DNA of 56,085 bases from Prosthecobacter debontii (lineage in GTDB: Bacteria; Verrucomicrobiota; Verrucomicrobiia; Verrucomicrobiales; Akkermansiaceae). The DNA lies in the NCBI GenBank assembly GCA_945869465.1, contig CAMBPB010000010.1, forward strand, positions 1 to 56,085, written 5' to 3'. How positions within the stretch are numbered: position 1 is the stretch's first letter; every line of letters begins with the position of its first letter. Of this stretch, positions 33,884 through 43,731 are shown piece by piece. The position numbers were made by a program, and so were the translations under genes. A model generated the notes under the pieces. The model ran no database searches, was not told the origin of the DNA, and saw only the letters and a list, made by a program, of their open reading frames with translations.

Positions 33884-35425
33884 ATGCCCATCACCCGCGC
33901 CCTCCTGTCCGTTTCCGACAAATCCGGCCTCGCCCCGTTTGCCAAGGAACTTCACGAGCTCGGAGTCGAGCTACTCTCCACCGGCGGCACCGCCAAGGCA
34001 CTCCGCGATGCCGGTCTTCCGGTCATCGATGTCTCCGAATACACCGGCGCCCCCGAACTCTTCGATGGTCGCGTCAAAACCCTCCACCCGAAAGTCCATG
34101 GCGGACTCCTGCATCGCCGCGACGACAAGGAGCACCTCGTCCAAGCAAAAAAGCATGACATTCCACCCATCGATCTGGTGGTGGTCAATCTCTATCCCTT
34201 TGAGGAAACCGTCGCCAAAGCCGATGTCACCTTGGAGGAAGCCATCGAAAACATCGACATCGGCGGTCCTTCCATGCTGCGCAGCGCCGCCAAAAACCAC
34301 TCGCATGTCACCGTGGTGGTCGATCCCGCCGACTACGCCCGCGTCATCGACGAAATGAAGGAACACCACGGCGACACCACCAAAGGGTTTCGCGAACAAC
34401 TCGCCGTGAAGGTTTTCCTGCGCACCTCGCGCTACGATTCCGCCATCACCAATTTCCTCGGCCAGTGCCGCACCGGCACCGGTTGCAACTTCACCCTCAG
34501 CCTGCCGCTCGAACAGGAACTCCGCTATGGCGACAACCCCCATCAGAAATGTTCGCTCTATGGCAACTTCCGCGACTACTTCACCCAGGTCCAGGGCAAG
34601 GAACTTTCCTATACCAACATCCTCGACATCGAAGCCGCGTCCGACCTCATCCTCGACTTCGTCCGCCCAACCGTCGCCATCCTCAAACACACCAACCCCT
34701 GCGGCGTCGGCCAGGACGACCAGGACCTGCGCGTCGCCTGGCAGAAGGCCTTTGAAACCGACCGCCAGGCCCCGTTCGGCGGCGTCATCGTCTGCAACCG
34801 CCCGCTCACCCTCGAACTCGCACGCGTGATCTCGGAGATTTTCACCGACGTGATCATCGCGCCGGAATTCGAAGCCGACGCCCGCGCCCTGCTCCAGAAA
34901 AAGAAAAACCTGCGTCTCATGCGCATGAACGACGCTTATCTGGTAGAAAAAAAATCCCCCGTCATCCGCTCCTGCCCTGGCGGCGTCATGGTGATGGACC
35001 GCGACCACACCGCTCTGGGCCTCGACCATCTCGAATCCAAAGTCGTCACCAAACGTCCGCCCAGTGAGGAGGAAATGCGTGCGATGCGCTTCGGCTGGCG
35101 CATCGTCAAACACGTCAAGTCCAACGCCATCGTCTATGCCACCACCGACCGCACCCTCGGCATCGGCGCCGGCCAAATGAGCCGCGTCGATTCCTCGCGC
35201 ATCGCCATCTGGAAAGCCAAGGAAGCCGGACTCGATCTGAAAGGCAGCATCATCGCCTCGGACGCCATGTTCCCGTTTGCCGATGGCCTGCAATCCGCCA
35301 TCGACGCCGGAGCCACCGCCTGCATCCAACCCGGCGGTTCCATGCGCGACGAGGAAGTCATCGCCGCCGCCGACGCCGCCGGCATGGCCATGGTGTTCAC
35401 CGGCTTCCGCCACTTCAGGCACTAA
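33884..35425 (+). CDS. purH: Bifunctional AICAR formyltransferase / IMP cyclohydrolase
   Basis: A 513-residue protein of full family length that catalyses the last two steps of purine synthesis. The N-terminal IMP cyclohydrolase (MGS-like) domain shows [20 protein letters not shown] and [20 protein letters not shown]. The C-terminal formyltransferase domain shows [14 protein letters not shown], the catalytic [10 protein letters not shown] (Lys-His) and [20 protein letters not shown]. The ATG at 33884 begins [20 protein letters not shown], as in the family. It is divergent from the fabZ-like gene. A long minus-strand frame across most of it is a shadow. Confidence 0.96.
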   Translation: MPITRALLSVSDKSGLAPFAKELHELGVELLSTGGTAKALRDAGLPVIDVSEYTGAPELFDGRVKTLHPKVHGGLLHRRDDKEHLVQAKKHDIPPIDLVVVNLYPFEETVAKADVTLEEAIENIDIGGPSMLRSAAKNHSHVTVVVDPADYARVIDEMKEHHGDTTKGFREQLAVKVFLRTSRYDSAITNFLGQCRTGTGCNFTLSLPLEQELRYGDNPHQKCSLYGNFRDYFTQVQGKELSYTNILDIEAASDLILDFVRPTVAILKHTNPCGVGQDDQDLRVAWQKAFETDRQAPFGGVIVCNRPLTLELARVISEIFTDVIIAPEFEADARALLQKKKNLRLMRMNDAYLVEKKSPVIRSCPGGVMVMDRDHTALGLDHLESKVVTKRPPSEEEMRAMRFGWRIVKHVKSNAIVYATTDRTLGIGAGQMSRVDSSRIAIWKAKEAGLDLKGSIIASDAMFPFADGLQSAIDAGATACIQPGGSMRDEEVIAAADAAGMAMVFTGFRHFRH

Positions 35426-35523
35426 AAAGTGGTCGTGGACGGCAGTCCGCCCGGCGCTTCTCTTGCCTCAAATTACAGTCATAAGTCAATGACTGCGAAT
35501 CATTTACCGTCACACCTTCGCGC

Positions 35524-38112
35524 GTGATCCTGCCCGTTTTTGAAATCGCCGATTGCCTCCGCGCCGCCGTGTTGGCAGGCGATCCATCGCGCGTGTTGCT
35601 GAAAGCGCCAACCGGTTCCGGCAAATCCACTTCGGTGCCCGGCATGCTGTTGGATGCCGGGATTTCAGGCACGATCCTTGTCATCGAACCTCGCCGCATG
35701 GCCGCCCGGCTGCTCGCCGGATGGGTGGCGAAACAACGCGGCTCCACACTCGGACGCGAGGTCGGCTATGCGGTGCGTTTTGATACCAAGTATGGCAAGG
35801 ATACCCGCATCCTCTATCTGACCGATGGCGTGTTCCAACGCTGGATCCAGGATGACCCTGCGCTAACAGGAATCGGCGCGGTGATCTTCGACGAGTTCCA
35901 TGAACGCCGCCTGGCGATGGACATCGCACTCGCCCGTTGTTTGGATTTGCAGGACGGCCCGCGCCCGGACCTGCGGGTGGTGGTGATGTCCGCGACGCTG
36001 GAAACCGCGGGACTCGCCGATTTCCTCGCCCCCGCCACAGCCCTCGAAGCCGGCGGGCGGATCTATCCGGTGGATGTGCTCTATCGGCCGGACCGGCCGC
36101 CGGTGAACGACCGCCGCGGCGGACCGCCGCGCGAAACGCCAATCTGGGAAAAAATGGCGGCGGTTTGCCGTGAGGCGATGGCGATGCCCGATGCCGGAAA
36201 CATTCTGATGTTCCTGCCCGGTACCCATGAGATCCGGCGAACCATCGAACTGCTGGAGCAAGGCTCGGCCAGCCGGGGTTGGGATGTTTTCCCGCTCTAC
36301 AGCTCGCTGCCACCCGCCGCCCAGGAGGCCGCTATCACTCCCGGTCCGAAGCCCAAAATCATCGTCGCCACCAACGTCGCGGAAACCTCTCTAACCATCG
36401 AAGGCGTGCGCACCGTCATCGATTCCGGTCTCGCCCGGATCGCCTCCTACGAGCCGCGCCGCGCCATCAACACGCTGCTCATCAGGAAGATTTCCCGCGC
36501 CTCCGCCGAACAACGGACCGGCCGCGCGGGACGCACCGCACCCGGCCGTGCCTTCCGCCTGTGGAGTGAGGCGGATCACGCCCGCCGCGCGGAATTCGAA
36601 GCGCCGGAAGTCCACCGCGTGGATCTCGCGGAAGCCGTGCTATTGCTCAAAGCCGCGGGAATTTCCAATATCCGGCAGTTCCGCTGGTTCGACGCGCCGG
36701 TAGAGGACTCACTCGCCCGCGCCGAACACCTGCTGCACGATCTCGGCGCCATCGACCCCGCCGGCAACCTAACCGAAGAAGGCGCGAAGATGGCGGCCCT
36801 ACCGTTAGAGCCGCGCTTCTCCCGGCTGATGCTCGCCGGCCACGAACACGGCTGCGTCGCGGAAACCGCGTTCATCGCCGCCGCGGTTCAAGGCGAGGGC
36901 ATCTTCACGCACCAGCGCGGCGGTGTCGGCCGCAAGGATTTCATCTTCGCCGATGACGACTCGGATTTCGCCGGAGAATGGCGCGCCTTCGAATCCGCCG
37001 AGGCGATGAAATTCGATCCGCAACGCTGCGGCCAGCTCGGCATCCTCGCCCGCGGCGCGCGCGAGACGGCACAGGGTTTCGACCGCCTCTGCTCCCTAGC
37101 GGCCCGCTTCGGCTGGGAATGGCAGCCGATCGATTTCAAAGCGCGTCGCGATGCCGTCGGTCGTGCAATGCTCGCCAGCTTCAGCGATCATCTCGCGATC
37201 CGCATCAACCAGGGGTCCCTGGCCTGCCGCCTCGTCGGCAAGCGCAAGGGCAGACTCGACGACGAATCGTGCGTCAAAAACGCCCCGGCCTTCGTCGCCG
37301 CCGAGATCACCGAAGTCGAGGCGCGCGAAATCATCGTCCACCTGCGCCGCGCCACCGCCATCGATCCCGCGTGGCTCGAAGTCTTGTTTCCCGACGATCG
37401 AACCATCATCGACGGCGCGGCCTGGGACGAGACCCGCCGCCGCGTGGTCTCGCGCAAGGAAACCCGCTTCCGCGACCTGGTGCTGGAGGCGAAGGAAAGC
37501 GATCACCACATCAACCTCGACCAGGCCGCGGAAATCCTCGCCGGCCGGGTTCTATCAGGAGAGCTGGTCTTGAAAAACTGGGACCACACCGTCGAGCAGT
37601 GGACGGCGCGGCTTTTATTGTTAGGCAAGGCGATGCCCGAACTCGGAATGCCCGGCTGGTCCGATGAGGACCGCGCGGACGCCATCGCGCAGATTTGCCA
37701 CGGCGCGGTCAGTTACAAGGAAATCAAGGAAGCCAACGTCTGGCGAGTGCTCCACGAATGGCTCAGCTCCGCCCAGCGCGCGGCCCTGGATTCCTATTGC
37801 CCGGAGCGCGTTGATCTACCCAACGGACACTCCGCGAAAATCACCTACGAACCCGGCAAGGATCCGTTCGTTTCCCTGCGTGTCTCACACCTGTTCGGAG
37901 TCTGGGAAACTCCATCGATCGTGAATGGCCGCGTGCCACTGCTGGTCCACATTCTAACTCCCGGCCAGAAACCGTGGCAGATGACCAAGGACCTCAAAGG
38001 ATTCTGGGCAACCGGCTACGCGCAGATGAAAAAGGAAGTCGCCGGACGTTACCCGAGACATCCCTGGCCCGACAATCCGCGGGAGTGGGTTCCCACCCCG
38101 AGGAAACCGTAA
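35524..38112 (+). CDS. hrpB: ATP-dependent RNA helicase HrpB
   Basis: An 862-residue DEAH-box helicase, full length for HrpB. Motifs in order: Walker A KAPTGSGKST, GTILVIEPRRMAARLLAG, DEFHER (DExH box), VVMSATLETA, IIVATNVAETSLTIEGVRTV and QRTGRAGRTAPG. The C-terminal HrpB-specific domains follow, ending with GFWATGYAQMKKEVAGRYPR and HPWPDNP, a hallmark of HrpB. HrpB is a cytoplasmic helicase of uncertain target in most bacteria. I take the GTG at 35524 as the start (VILPVFEIADCL), since family proteins begin LPI/LPV just before the helicase core. The 98-bp gap after purH contains no obvious terminator. Confidence 0.94.
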   Translation: MILPVFEIADCLRAAVLAGDPSRVLLKAPTGSGKSTSVPGMLLDAGISGTILVIEPRRMAARLLAGWVAKQRGSTLGREVGYAVRFDTKYGKDTRILYLTDGVFQRWIQDDPALTGIGAVIFDEFHERRLAMDIALARCLDLQDGPRPDLRVVVMSATLETAGLADFLAPATALEAGGRIYPVDVLYRPDRPPVNDRRGGPPRETPIWEKMAAVCREAMAMPDAGNILMFLPGTHEIRRTIELLEQGSASRGWDVFPLYSSLPPAAQEAAITPGPKPKIIVATNVAETSLTIEGVRTVIDSGLARIASYEPRRAINTLLIRKISRASAEQRTGRAGRTAPGRAFRLWSEADHARRAEFEAPEVHRVDLAEAVLLLKAAGISNIRQFRWFDAPVEDSLARAEHLLHDLGAIDPAGNLTEEGAKMAALPLEPRFSRLMLAGHEHGCVAETAFIAAAVQGEGIFTHQRGGVGRKDFIFADDDSDFAGEWRAFESAEAMKFDPQRCGQLGILARGARETAQGFDRLCSLAARFGWEWQPIDFKARRDAVGRAMLASFSDHLAIRINQGSLACRLVGKRKGRLDDESCVKNAPAFVAAEITEVEAREIIVHLRRATAIDPAWLEVLFPDDRTIIDGAAWDETRRRVVSRKETRFRDLVLEAKESDHHINLDQAAEILAGRVLSGELVLKNWDHTVEQWTARLLLLGKAMPELGMPGWSDEDRADAIAQICHGAVSYKEIKEANVWRVLHEWLSSAQRAALDSYCPERVDLPNGHSAKITYEPGKDPFVSLRVSHLFGVWETPSIVNGRVPLLVHILTPGQKPWQMTKDLKGFWATGYAQMKKEVAGRYPRHPWPDNPREWVPTPRKP

Positions 38113-38556
38113 TCGCATCCCGCATCCCTTTCCGGGGTGTCCACGCACCCGATTCCCATGCCAATAATCCTTGGGATTGCCCTTCGCTGCGTAGCCAAGT
38201 TTTTGTCATCTGAAACTGCGATGGATCCCCCCCGCGTGCTGCAAGCCGCGGATGGGATCGGCGACCCGCGCTTAATTGTTAGACGTTTTGACATCCCATG
38301 TCGCCCATTGACGCCCCGGATGTTGGTTGTCTGCATGGCGATAGCTGATGAAGCCCCAAAAATCGCGGGTTTGTCCGGACGCTCTCACGAAATGGATTCC
38401 GCAGATTCCTCAGGAAAGAGGCCAGCGCATACGACTCGTCCGCGGTGCCGGAGTGGAGGATGGATCGGGGACGACTGGAGCAAGCCCGGCTGCTTTTGCA
38501 TACGTCGCTTTGATTGGCGCTTGGCGCGGTTGACGGGCCTCTTTAGATCCCTGTGC
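38113..38556. other. 444-bp intergenic region without a supported gene
   Basis: The gap between hrpB and hpt has an open plus-strand frame, but its translation is Arg/Cys/Pro-rich and has no recognisable motif, so I read it as non-coding. A TTAATTGTTAGAC patch at about 38272-38284 is AT-richer. I see no RNA gene or repeat. It may carry the hpt promoter, which I cannot place. Confidence 0.5.
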
Positions 38557-39093
38557 ATGCGCAATGACATCGAGCGGGTATTGATTGACGAAGCGGTGAT
38601 CGGGAAACGCCTGGATGCGATGGCGCAGGACATCGAACGGGACTTTCCCCGCGGCACCCTGGTGGTCATCATCCTGCTCAAGGGCGCGCTGGTGTTCGCC
38701 GCAGACCTGCTGCGGCGGGTGCCGCGGGTGCTGGAAATCGAAACCCTGAACGTGGCGAGTTATCACGGCGGCACCGAAAGCACCGGCAAAGTGGATTTCC
38801 CCGACCGCCATTTCCCCGAGGTCAAGGGGCGGCACGTGTTGCTGCTCGATGACATTCTGGACACCGGACGGACACTGCATGCGGTGACCCAGCGCCTGAT
38901 CGACGAAGGCGCGGTGGCGGTGCACACCGCTGTGCTGTTAGCCAAGGACAAAATACGCGCCGAGGAAGTGGCGGCGGACTACGTGGGCTTTCAAATCGAC
39001 GATGAATTCGTGGTCGGCTACGGTCTCGACTATCAGGGACTCTACCGCAACCTGCCCTACGTCGGCGTGTTAAAACCCTCCGTCGTCCACTGA
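38557..39093 (+). CDS. hpt: Hypoxanthine phosphoribosyltransferase
   Basis: From the ATG at 38557 the product has 178 residues, the standard size. Blocks: TLVVIILLKGALVFAADLLR (PPi-binding loop LKGA), VASYHGGTESTGKVDFPD (flexible loop), the PRPP-binding motif VLLLDDILDTGRTLHAV, and FQIDDEFVVGYGLDYQGLYR near the end, typical of Hpt. The enzyme salvages hypoxanthine or guanine with PRPP. The frame is open upstream to 38137, but that part has no family similarity. A short dead gene on the other strand begins right after the stop. Confidence 0.93.
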   Translation: MRNDIERVLIDEAVIGKRLDAMAQDIERDFPRGTLVVIILLKGALVFAADLLRRVPRVLEIETLNVASYHGGTESTGKVDFPDRHFPEVKGRHVLLLDDILDTGRTLHAVTQRLIDEGAVAVHTAVLLAKDKIRAEEVAADYVGFQIDDEFVVGYGLDYQGLYRNLPYVGVLKPSVVH

Positions 39094-39240
39094 CTACCCA
39101 AAAACGGCGCGGGCGATAGCGCCGAAGGGCCCGCAGCCGAGGCCATAGTGGACGAGGTCCCGCATCAGCACGCCGCCGGGGATTTCCTCGAAGGTGTGGC
39201 GCTGGCGAATCCGCCAGCGAACATTCGGGTTGACGGAGCG
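39094..39240 (-). pseudogene. C-terminal remnant of an SRPBCC (START-like) family protein
   Basis: The minus-strand frame ending at the TAG at 39094-39096 reads NPNVRWRIRQRHTFEEIPGG, then VLMRDLVHYGLGCGPFGAIA and RAVFG. The HTFEE-PGG--MRD-VHY pattern belongs to the small ligand-binding SRPBCC proteins (cyclase/dehydrase type). No start codon or N-terminal half with that similarity is present upstream (39240-39370), so this is a stump of ~48 codons. Recognition is by motif from memory. Confidence 0.65.
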
Positions 39241-39368
39241 GGCATGGCTTCCAATTCTCGCCGCATGCCGCAGCCTGATATTTCACCCGCCCAACCGGTC
39301 GCTTGCAAGACCCCTCGCCCGGGACCTTCCGGCCTTGTTGCCTTGAACCCCAACTTCCCGCGCTTCCA

Positions 39369-40505
39369 GTGAAAAACTCCTACGACGTGATTGTGGTGGG
39401 GGTGGGGGCCGTCGGCTCGGCGACCTGTTATCAACTGGCGAAACGCGGACTGCGGGTGCTGGGCATCGAGCAGTTTTCCGTGCCGCACAACATGGGCGGC
39501 TCGCACGGAAACTCCAGGCAGACCAAGATCGCCCCCTACATCGGCAGCGAGTATGAGCCGATCATTCTGCGAGCCTATGAATTGTTCCACGAGCTCATCG
39601 AGGAGTCCGGGCAAACGGACATCATGGCGACGACCGGTTTTCTCGATTTGGCCCCGCACCGGAATTTCACGGGCTACAAGCAAAACCTCGGGCATTTTGA
39701 GGATCTCAATGCGGAGCAGGTCCGCGCGCGCTTTCCACAGTTTCAAATCGCCGAGCCCTACTGGGGTGCCTATGATCCGGTGGGTGCGTTGCTAAGGCCT
39801 GAAGTGACCATCACCACCCATGTGCGCCTGGCGATGCAGCGCGGAGCGCACATTCTCGGCAATACCAAGGTGCTCGATTGGAATGCCGATGCCCATGGCG
39901 TGACGGTTAAAACCGACCGCGAAACCTACACGGCGGAGCGCATCGTGTTTTGTGCCGGACCGTGGACAGGCAAACTCCTGAAAGACCTTGGCATCGCCTG
40001 CACCGTGACGCGCATGAGCTTCGCCTGGGTCTGGCCGCTACAGAACTTCAAAGCCTATGAACCGGAGTCCATGCCCTGCTGGTGCATCGAGGATGAGGAT
40101 GGCATCTACTATGGATTCCCGATGATGGAGGACATTCCGGGTTATAAAATCGGACTTCACTGGTATGGCGAGCCGGTGGATCCGGACTGTTTCGACCGCA
40201 CGCCCAATGCGCATGATGAGGAATTGATCCGCAAGGGACTGAGGAAATATTTCCCGGAGGCCAACGGCCCGCTGCTCGGACTGCGGACCTGCCTCTACGA
40301 TCACACGTCGGATGACGTGCCGATCATCGACACCCATCCGGAGAACGAGCGGGTGACGCTGTGCGGCCCGTTGTGCGGCGCCGGATTCAAGTTCGTCCCC
40401 GCCTACGCCGAGATCGCCGCGGATTTTGTTGAATCCGGCCGGACCAATCTGCAAAGCGACTTCCTGCGGATCGGTCGGCTGCTTTCTAACAATCAACCGG
40501 CATGA
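39369..40505 (+). CDS. N-methyl-L-amino acid oxidase (SolA / monomeric sarcosine oxidase family)
   Basis: A 378-residue FAD enzyme; I use the GTG at 39369, right before the dinucleotide fold (YDVIVVGVGAVGSATCYQLA). GGSHGNSRQTK corresponds to the substrate/FAD region of sarcosine oxidase, with Lys where the oxidase has its second active-site Arg. C308 in LRTCLYDHTSDDVPIIDTHP aligns with the cysteine that covalently binds FAD in this family (Cys308 in E. coli SolA), and GAGFKFVPAYAEIAAD closes the fold. The reaction would be oxidative N-demethylation giving an amino acid, formaldehyde and H2O2. The stop overlaps the start of a BCCT transporter by 4 nt, so import of an N-methylated compound followed by demethylation is likely. 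Exact substrate unknown. Confidence 0.88.
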   Translation: MKNSYDVIVVGVGAVGSATCYQLAKRGLRVLGIEQFSVPHNMGGSHGNSRQTKIAPYIGSEYEPIILRAYELFHELIEESGQTDIMATTGFLDLAPHRNFTGYKQNLGHFEDLNAEQVRARFPQFQIAEPYWGAYDPVGALLRPEVTITTHVRLAMQRGAHILGNTKVLDWNADAHGVTVKTDRETYTAERIVFCAGPWTGKLLKDLGIACTVTRMSFAWVWPLQNFKAYEPESMPCWCIEDEDGIYYGFPMMEDIPGYKIGLHWYGEPVDPDCFDRTPNAHDEELIRKGLRKYFPEANGPLLGLRTCLYDHTSDDVPIIDTHPENERVTLCGPLCGAGFKFVPAYAEIAADFVESGRTNLQSDFLRIGRLLSNNQPA

Positions 40506-42067
40506 GGACCATCAAACCGCTAGTTTTCCTGCCGCCTTTTCTGCTGTGCGCGGCCTTTGTGGTCTTGCAGAGGATCAATGAAACGAAGTTCATCGAAACG
40601 CTGACCGGCGCGTTCAAGGCGGTATCCGGCAACTTCGGCTGGCTGGTGTCGCTGATGTCGCTGGCCATGCTCGCGCTCTGCGTCGTCATCTATGCCTCAT
40701 CGTTTGGCAGGACCGTGCTGGGTGGGCCCAAGGCCAAAAAACTGCTGAGCGCCTGGCAGATGTTCGCGGTGGTTCTAACCACCAACATCGCCACCGGCAT
40801 CCTGTTCTGGGGGGTGTTCGAACCGGTTTACCACCTCAGCCACCCGCCCGCCGGCATCGTCCCCAACTCGCCGGAAGCCGCGCAGTTCGCGATTTCCACG
40901 GTCTATCTGCACTGGACGCTCACGCCCTATGCCTTTGGGTCGATCGTCGGACTGATGTTCGCCTTCGCCTATTTCAATATGAAGCGGCCGTTCAGTCTCG
41001 GGGCGCCGCTGTCGCCGCTGTTAGGCCGCCACGGCGCGGGTCCCGCGGGGCAGATCATCGACGCGATCTGCCTCTATTGCCTGGTCGCGGCGCTGACCTC
41101 GGCGCTGGCGGGATTCGCCCTGCTGATGGGCGGCGGCATCCACAGCATGTTCAACATCCCGGGCAAGCCCTCCAATCTCATGCTGGGAATCATCATCCTG
41201 TCGGTGATGGGAGCCTCGGTGGTTGCCGCCATCAGCGGCCTGTCCAAGGGCATCCGCTGGATCGCCAACGCCAACACCGCGTTTCTGATAGGCTTTCTGG
41301 CGCTCGTGCTGATTCTCGGACCCACCCGGTTCATTCTCGACTTGGCGGTTGAGGGCCTCGGGCAGTTCCTCGGCCAGTATTTCCAGAAAGTCCTGAACAC
41401 CGGCGCCGCGCACGCCGACGCCTGGCCGCACGGCTGGACCCAGATGTATTTCTCCGCATTCTTCGCCTGGGCTCCGATCATGGGCGTGTTCCTCGGCCGC
41501 ATCGCCTATGGTTACACGGTGCGCTCCTTCCTGTTTTTCAACGTGCTGCTGCCCTCCATCTTCACCGGCCTGTGGATGGCGGTGATTTGCGGCGCGGTGG
41601 TCCACATGGACATGCACGAGCATTTCGGATTGGCGGCGATGCTCGATGACAAGGATCCCTGCCGCGTGCTGTTTGCCTTCCTGAGCCATCTCCCGTTCGG
41701 GAAAATCCTGATTCCGATTCTGCTCATCACCGCGTTCCTCTCGTTCGTGACCACCGCCGACGGCAATACCGACACGATGAGCAACATCAGCTCCAAGGGC
41801 ATTTCCCCCGAGCACACCGAATCGAGCATGTTTGTCAAAATCGCGTGGGGAACCCTGATGGCGGTGTTTTGTTATATCGTGGTCACCTCCTTCAAGCTCG
41901 ACGGGATCCGGATGCTCGCGAATCTCGGCGGCTTCCCCGCGCTGTTCCTCTGCATGGGAATCGGCATCAGCGCGCTGATGGTGGTGGCCAATCCTGCCCG
42001 CTACGACAAGTTCGACAACAACCATATTCCCGATCCATCCGACCCATCCGACGACGACCTATCATGA
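40502..42067 (+). CDS. BCCT family transporter (betaine/carnitine/choline type)
   Basis: A 521-residue membrane protein with about 12 hydrophobic spans. The BCCT signature region is present: HGWTQMYFSAFFAWAPIMGV followed by FLGRIAYGYTVRSFLF, corresponding to the W-x-x-x-Y-x-x-W...AP-x-x-G-x-F-x-x-R-I-x-x-G family motif. BCCT proteins import quaternary or methylated amines driven by Na+ or H+. The gene overlaps the oxidase upstream and the PLP enzyme downstream by 4 nt each (ATGA), so a tightly coupled operon for import and breakdown is indicated, rather than osmoprotection. The second aromatic of the motif is Phe rather than Trp, which could alter specificity. Confidence 0.88.
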   Translation: MRTIKPLVFLPPFLLCAAFVVLQRINETKFIETLTGAFKAVSGNFGWLVSLMSLAMLALCVVIYASSFGRTVLGGPKAKKLLSAWQMFAVVLTTNIATGILFWGVFEPVYHLSHPPAGIVPNSPEAAQFAISTVYLHWTLTPYAFGSIVGLMFAFAYFNMKRPFSLGAPLSPLLGRHGAGPAGQIIDAICLYCLVAALTSALAGFALLMGGGIHSMFNIPGKPSNLMLGIIILSVMGASVVAAISGLSKGIRWIANANTAFLIGFLALVLILGPTRFILDLAVEGLGQFLGQYFQKVLNTGAAHADAWPHGWTQMYFSAFFAWAPIMGVFLGRIAYGYTVRSFLFFNVLLPSIFTGLWMAVICGAVVHMDMHEHFGLAAMLDDKDPCRVLFAFLSHLPFGKILIPILLITAFLSFVTTADGNTDTMSNISSKGISPEHTESSMFVKIAWGTLMAVFCYIVVTSFKLDGIRMLANLGGFPALFLCMGIGISALMVVANPARYDKFDNNHIPDPSDPSDDDLS

Positions 42068-43272
42068 ACCTTCCCTTTGAAAAAACGCGCGAACTGGGCG
42101 ATGCCACACGGGCCATTCACTGTGGCGAGGGCGTGGATGCGGAAACCAAGGCAATCCGCCGGCCCATCGTCATGGCCAACAGCTTCGAGCTGAACGACAC
42201 CTCCGAGACCCTGCCGGAGTCGTTCGATTGGAACAACCCCAACGCCTTCAACTATCCGCGCTCGCGCCATCCGAATGCCCGCTATCTGGAAGAGCGCCTT
42301 GCGGGGATGGAGGGTGGAGAGGATTGCGTGGTTTCCGCCAGCGGCGTGGCGGCCATTTCCGGCGCGTTTTTCACCCTGCTCAGCGCCGGCGACCACCTGA
42401 TCAGCTCGCGGATCTGTTATATCGGCATCCACGGGTTTCTGGTGGAACACTTCGCCAAACGCTTCGGCGTGGAACTCACCCTGGTGGACACGACCAAGCC
42501 CGAGGAGGTGCGCGCGGCGCTGCGTCCCAACACCAAGCTCATCCATGTGGAAACCCCGTCCAATCCCACCACGCTGGTCAGCGACATTGCCGCCATCGCG
42601 GCCATCGCCAAGCAAGCCGGCGCGATTTTCACGGTGGACAGCACGTTTTCCGGGCTGGTGATGCAGAAGCCGCTCGACCTCGGCGCGGATCTGGTGATGC
42701 ACAGCCTGACGAAATACATCAACGGCCACGGCGACAGCCTCGGCGGAGCCGTGATCGGGCGCAAGGACCTGATTTCCCAGATCCGTCTCACCGCCAGCGT
42801 GCATCTCGGCGCCACGATCAGTCCGTTCACCGCCTGGCTGATCATGCGCAGCGCGGCCACGCTGCCCTTGCGCATGAAGCAGCACGGCGAAAACGCGATG
42901 GCACTCGCGCGCTTTCTCGAGGCGCATCCGAAGGTCAAGTTCGTCCGCTACCCCGGCCTCGAGAGCCACCCGCAACATGCCGTCGCACTCAAGCAAATGA
43001 ATGGCTATGGCGGCATGATCAACTTCGCGCTGAAAGCCGGCAGGGACGGCTATTTCCCCTTCCTCGGAGCGCTCAGGGTCATCACCCACGCCGTGTGTCT
43101 CGGCCATGCGGAAAGCCTGGTGCAATTCTATCCGCAGGAAGGAAATCACCCGGAGCTCGGCGTCCTGAACTATCCCGAGGACATCGGCGAAGGTTTCGTG
43201 CGCTTCAGCGTGGGCTTGGAGGATGTCCGGGACTTGATCGCCGATCTCACCCAGGCGCTTGCGGGGGTCTGA
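42064..43272 (+). CDS. Cys/Met-metabolism PLP enzyme (cystathionine gamma-synthase / methionine gamma-lyase family)
   Basis: The ATG at 42064 gives 402 residues, standard for the family. Conserved blocks: YPRSRHPNARYLEERLAGME (substrate/PLP entry), SASGVAAISGAFFTLLSAGD, VETPSNPTTLVSDIAAIAAI, the PLP-binding lysine K217 in LVMHSLTKYINGHGD, and VRFSVGLEDVRDLIADL at the end. These enzymes catalyse beta- or gamma-elimination or replacement on sulfur amino acids; the exact activity cannot be told. The upstream frame to 41845 lies within the BCCT gene and is a shadow. It overlaps the BCCT stop by 4 nt and is the last gene of the solA-like/BCCT/PLP operon. Confidence 0.9.
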   Translation: MNLPFEKTRELGDATRAIHCGEGVDAETKAIRRPIVMANSFELNDTSETLPESFDWNNPNAFNYPRSRHPNARYLEERLAGMEGGEDCVVSASGVAAISGAFFTLLSAGDHLISSRICYIGIHGFLVEHFAKRFGVELTLVDTTKPEEVRAALRPNTKLIHVETPSNPTTLVSDIAAIAAIAKQAGAIFTVDSTFSGLVMQKPLDLGADLVMHSLTKYINGHGDSLGGAVIGRKDLISQIRLTASVHLGATISPFTAWLIMRSAATLPLRMKQHGENAMALARFLEAHPKVKFVRYPGLESHPQHAVALKQMNGYGGMINFALKAGRDGYFPFLGALRVITHAVCLGHAESLVQFYPQEGNHPELGVLNYPEDIGEGFVRFSVGLEDVRDLIADLTQALAGV

Positions 43273-43731
43273 ATTGGAGGCACGGCGATGCCAAAAGAAT
43301 CGTTGGCAGCGCCGGTCAGTCGGCTCCATTGATGGTGGGATGGTTCAATCTCCCATCATCGCCCGCCTTGGCCTCGCGGGTGACAATGCGGCGGCGCGGT
43401 TGCGACTCGATGATGAAGCGGCCCGCCGTGCGGCCATGAGCGGTCCAATGTCCGGCCACGCTCCCGGCTGATTGGGCATTCGCCATGCGGGATTCCCGCA
43501 GCCCGCCGTACGCAATTCCACTGGCGTGGCGGTTTTTACGGCTTGCAGGCACCATAGGTGCTCGGGAAATGAGCCTAAACACTTGCATCGGGACGCCTTC
43601 CATGTAGATAACTTAGGTCTTCCTCTCCATGTCGAGCATGGCCCGCCACCCGCTGGAACTAACGAATCATCAGGCCGAACGGGCGGCCCGGGCTGACTCT
43701 TGCTCTTGATCAAAGAGGTCGCTAGCCCGCC
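43273..43731. other. 459-bp intergenic region without a supported gene
   Basis: Frames on both strands are short and of biased composition. The plus strand carries a 24-codon frame from about 43639 with no motif. I see no tRNA, hairpin terminator or repeat. Since eroded genes follow directly, it may be decayed coding sequence. Confidence 0.45.

Noticed and set aside
33971..35422. A 483-residue minus-strand frame covering purH
   Set aside because: It mirrors the plus-strand purH codons, is rich in Gly/Asp/Val and has no motif; purH on the other strand is complete and certain.
38137..38556. Upstream extension of hpt by 140 codons
   Set aside because: The extension is Arg/Cys/Pro-rich and unlike any Hpt; the ATG at 38557 gives the normal length.
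42001..43329. A 442-residue minus-strand frame over the PLP enzyme gene
   Set aside because: Composition artefact; the plus-strand product has the PLP lysine motif and family length.
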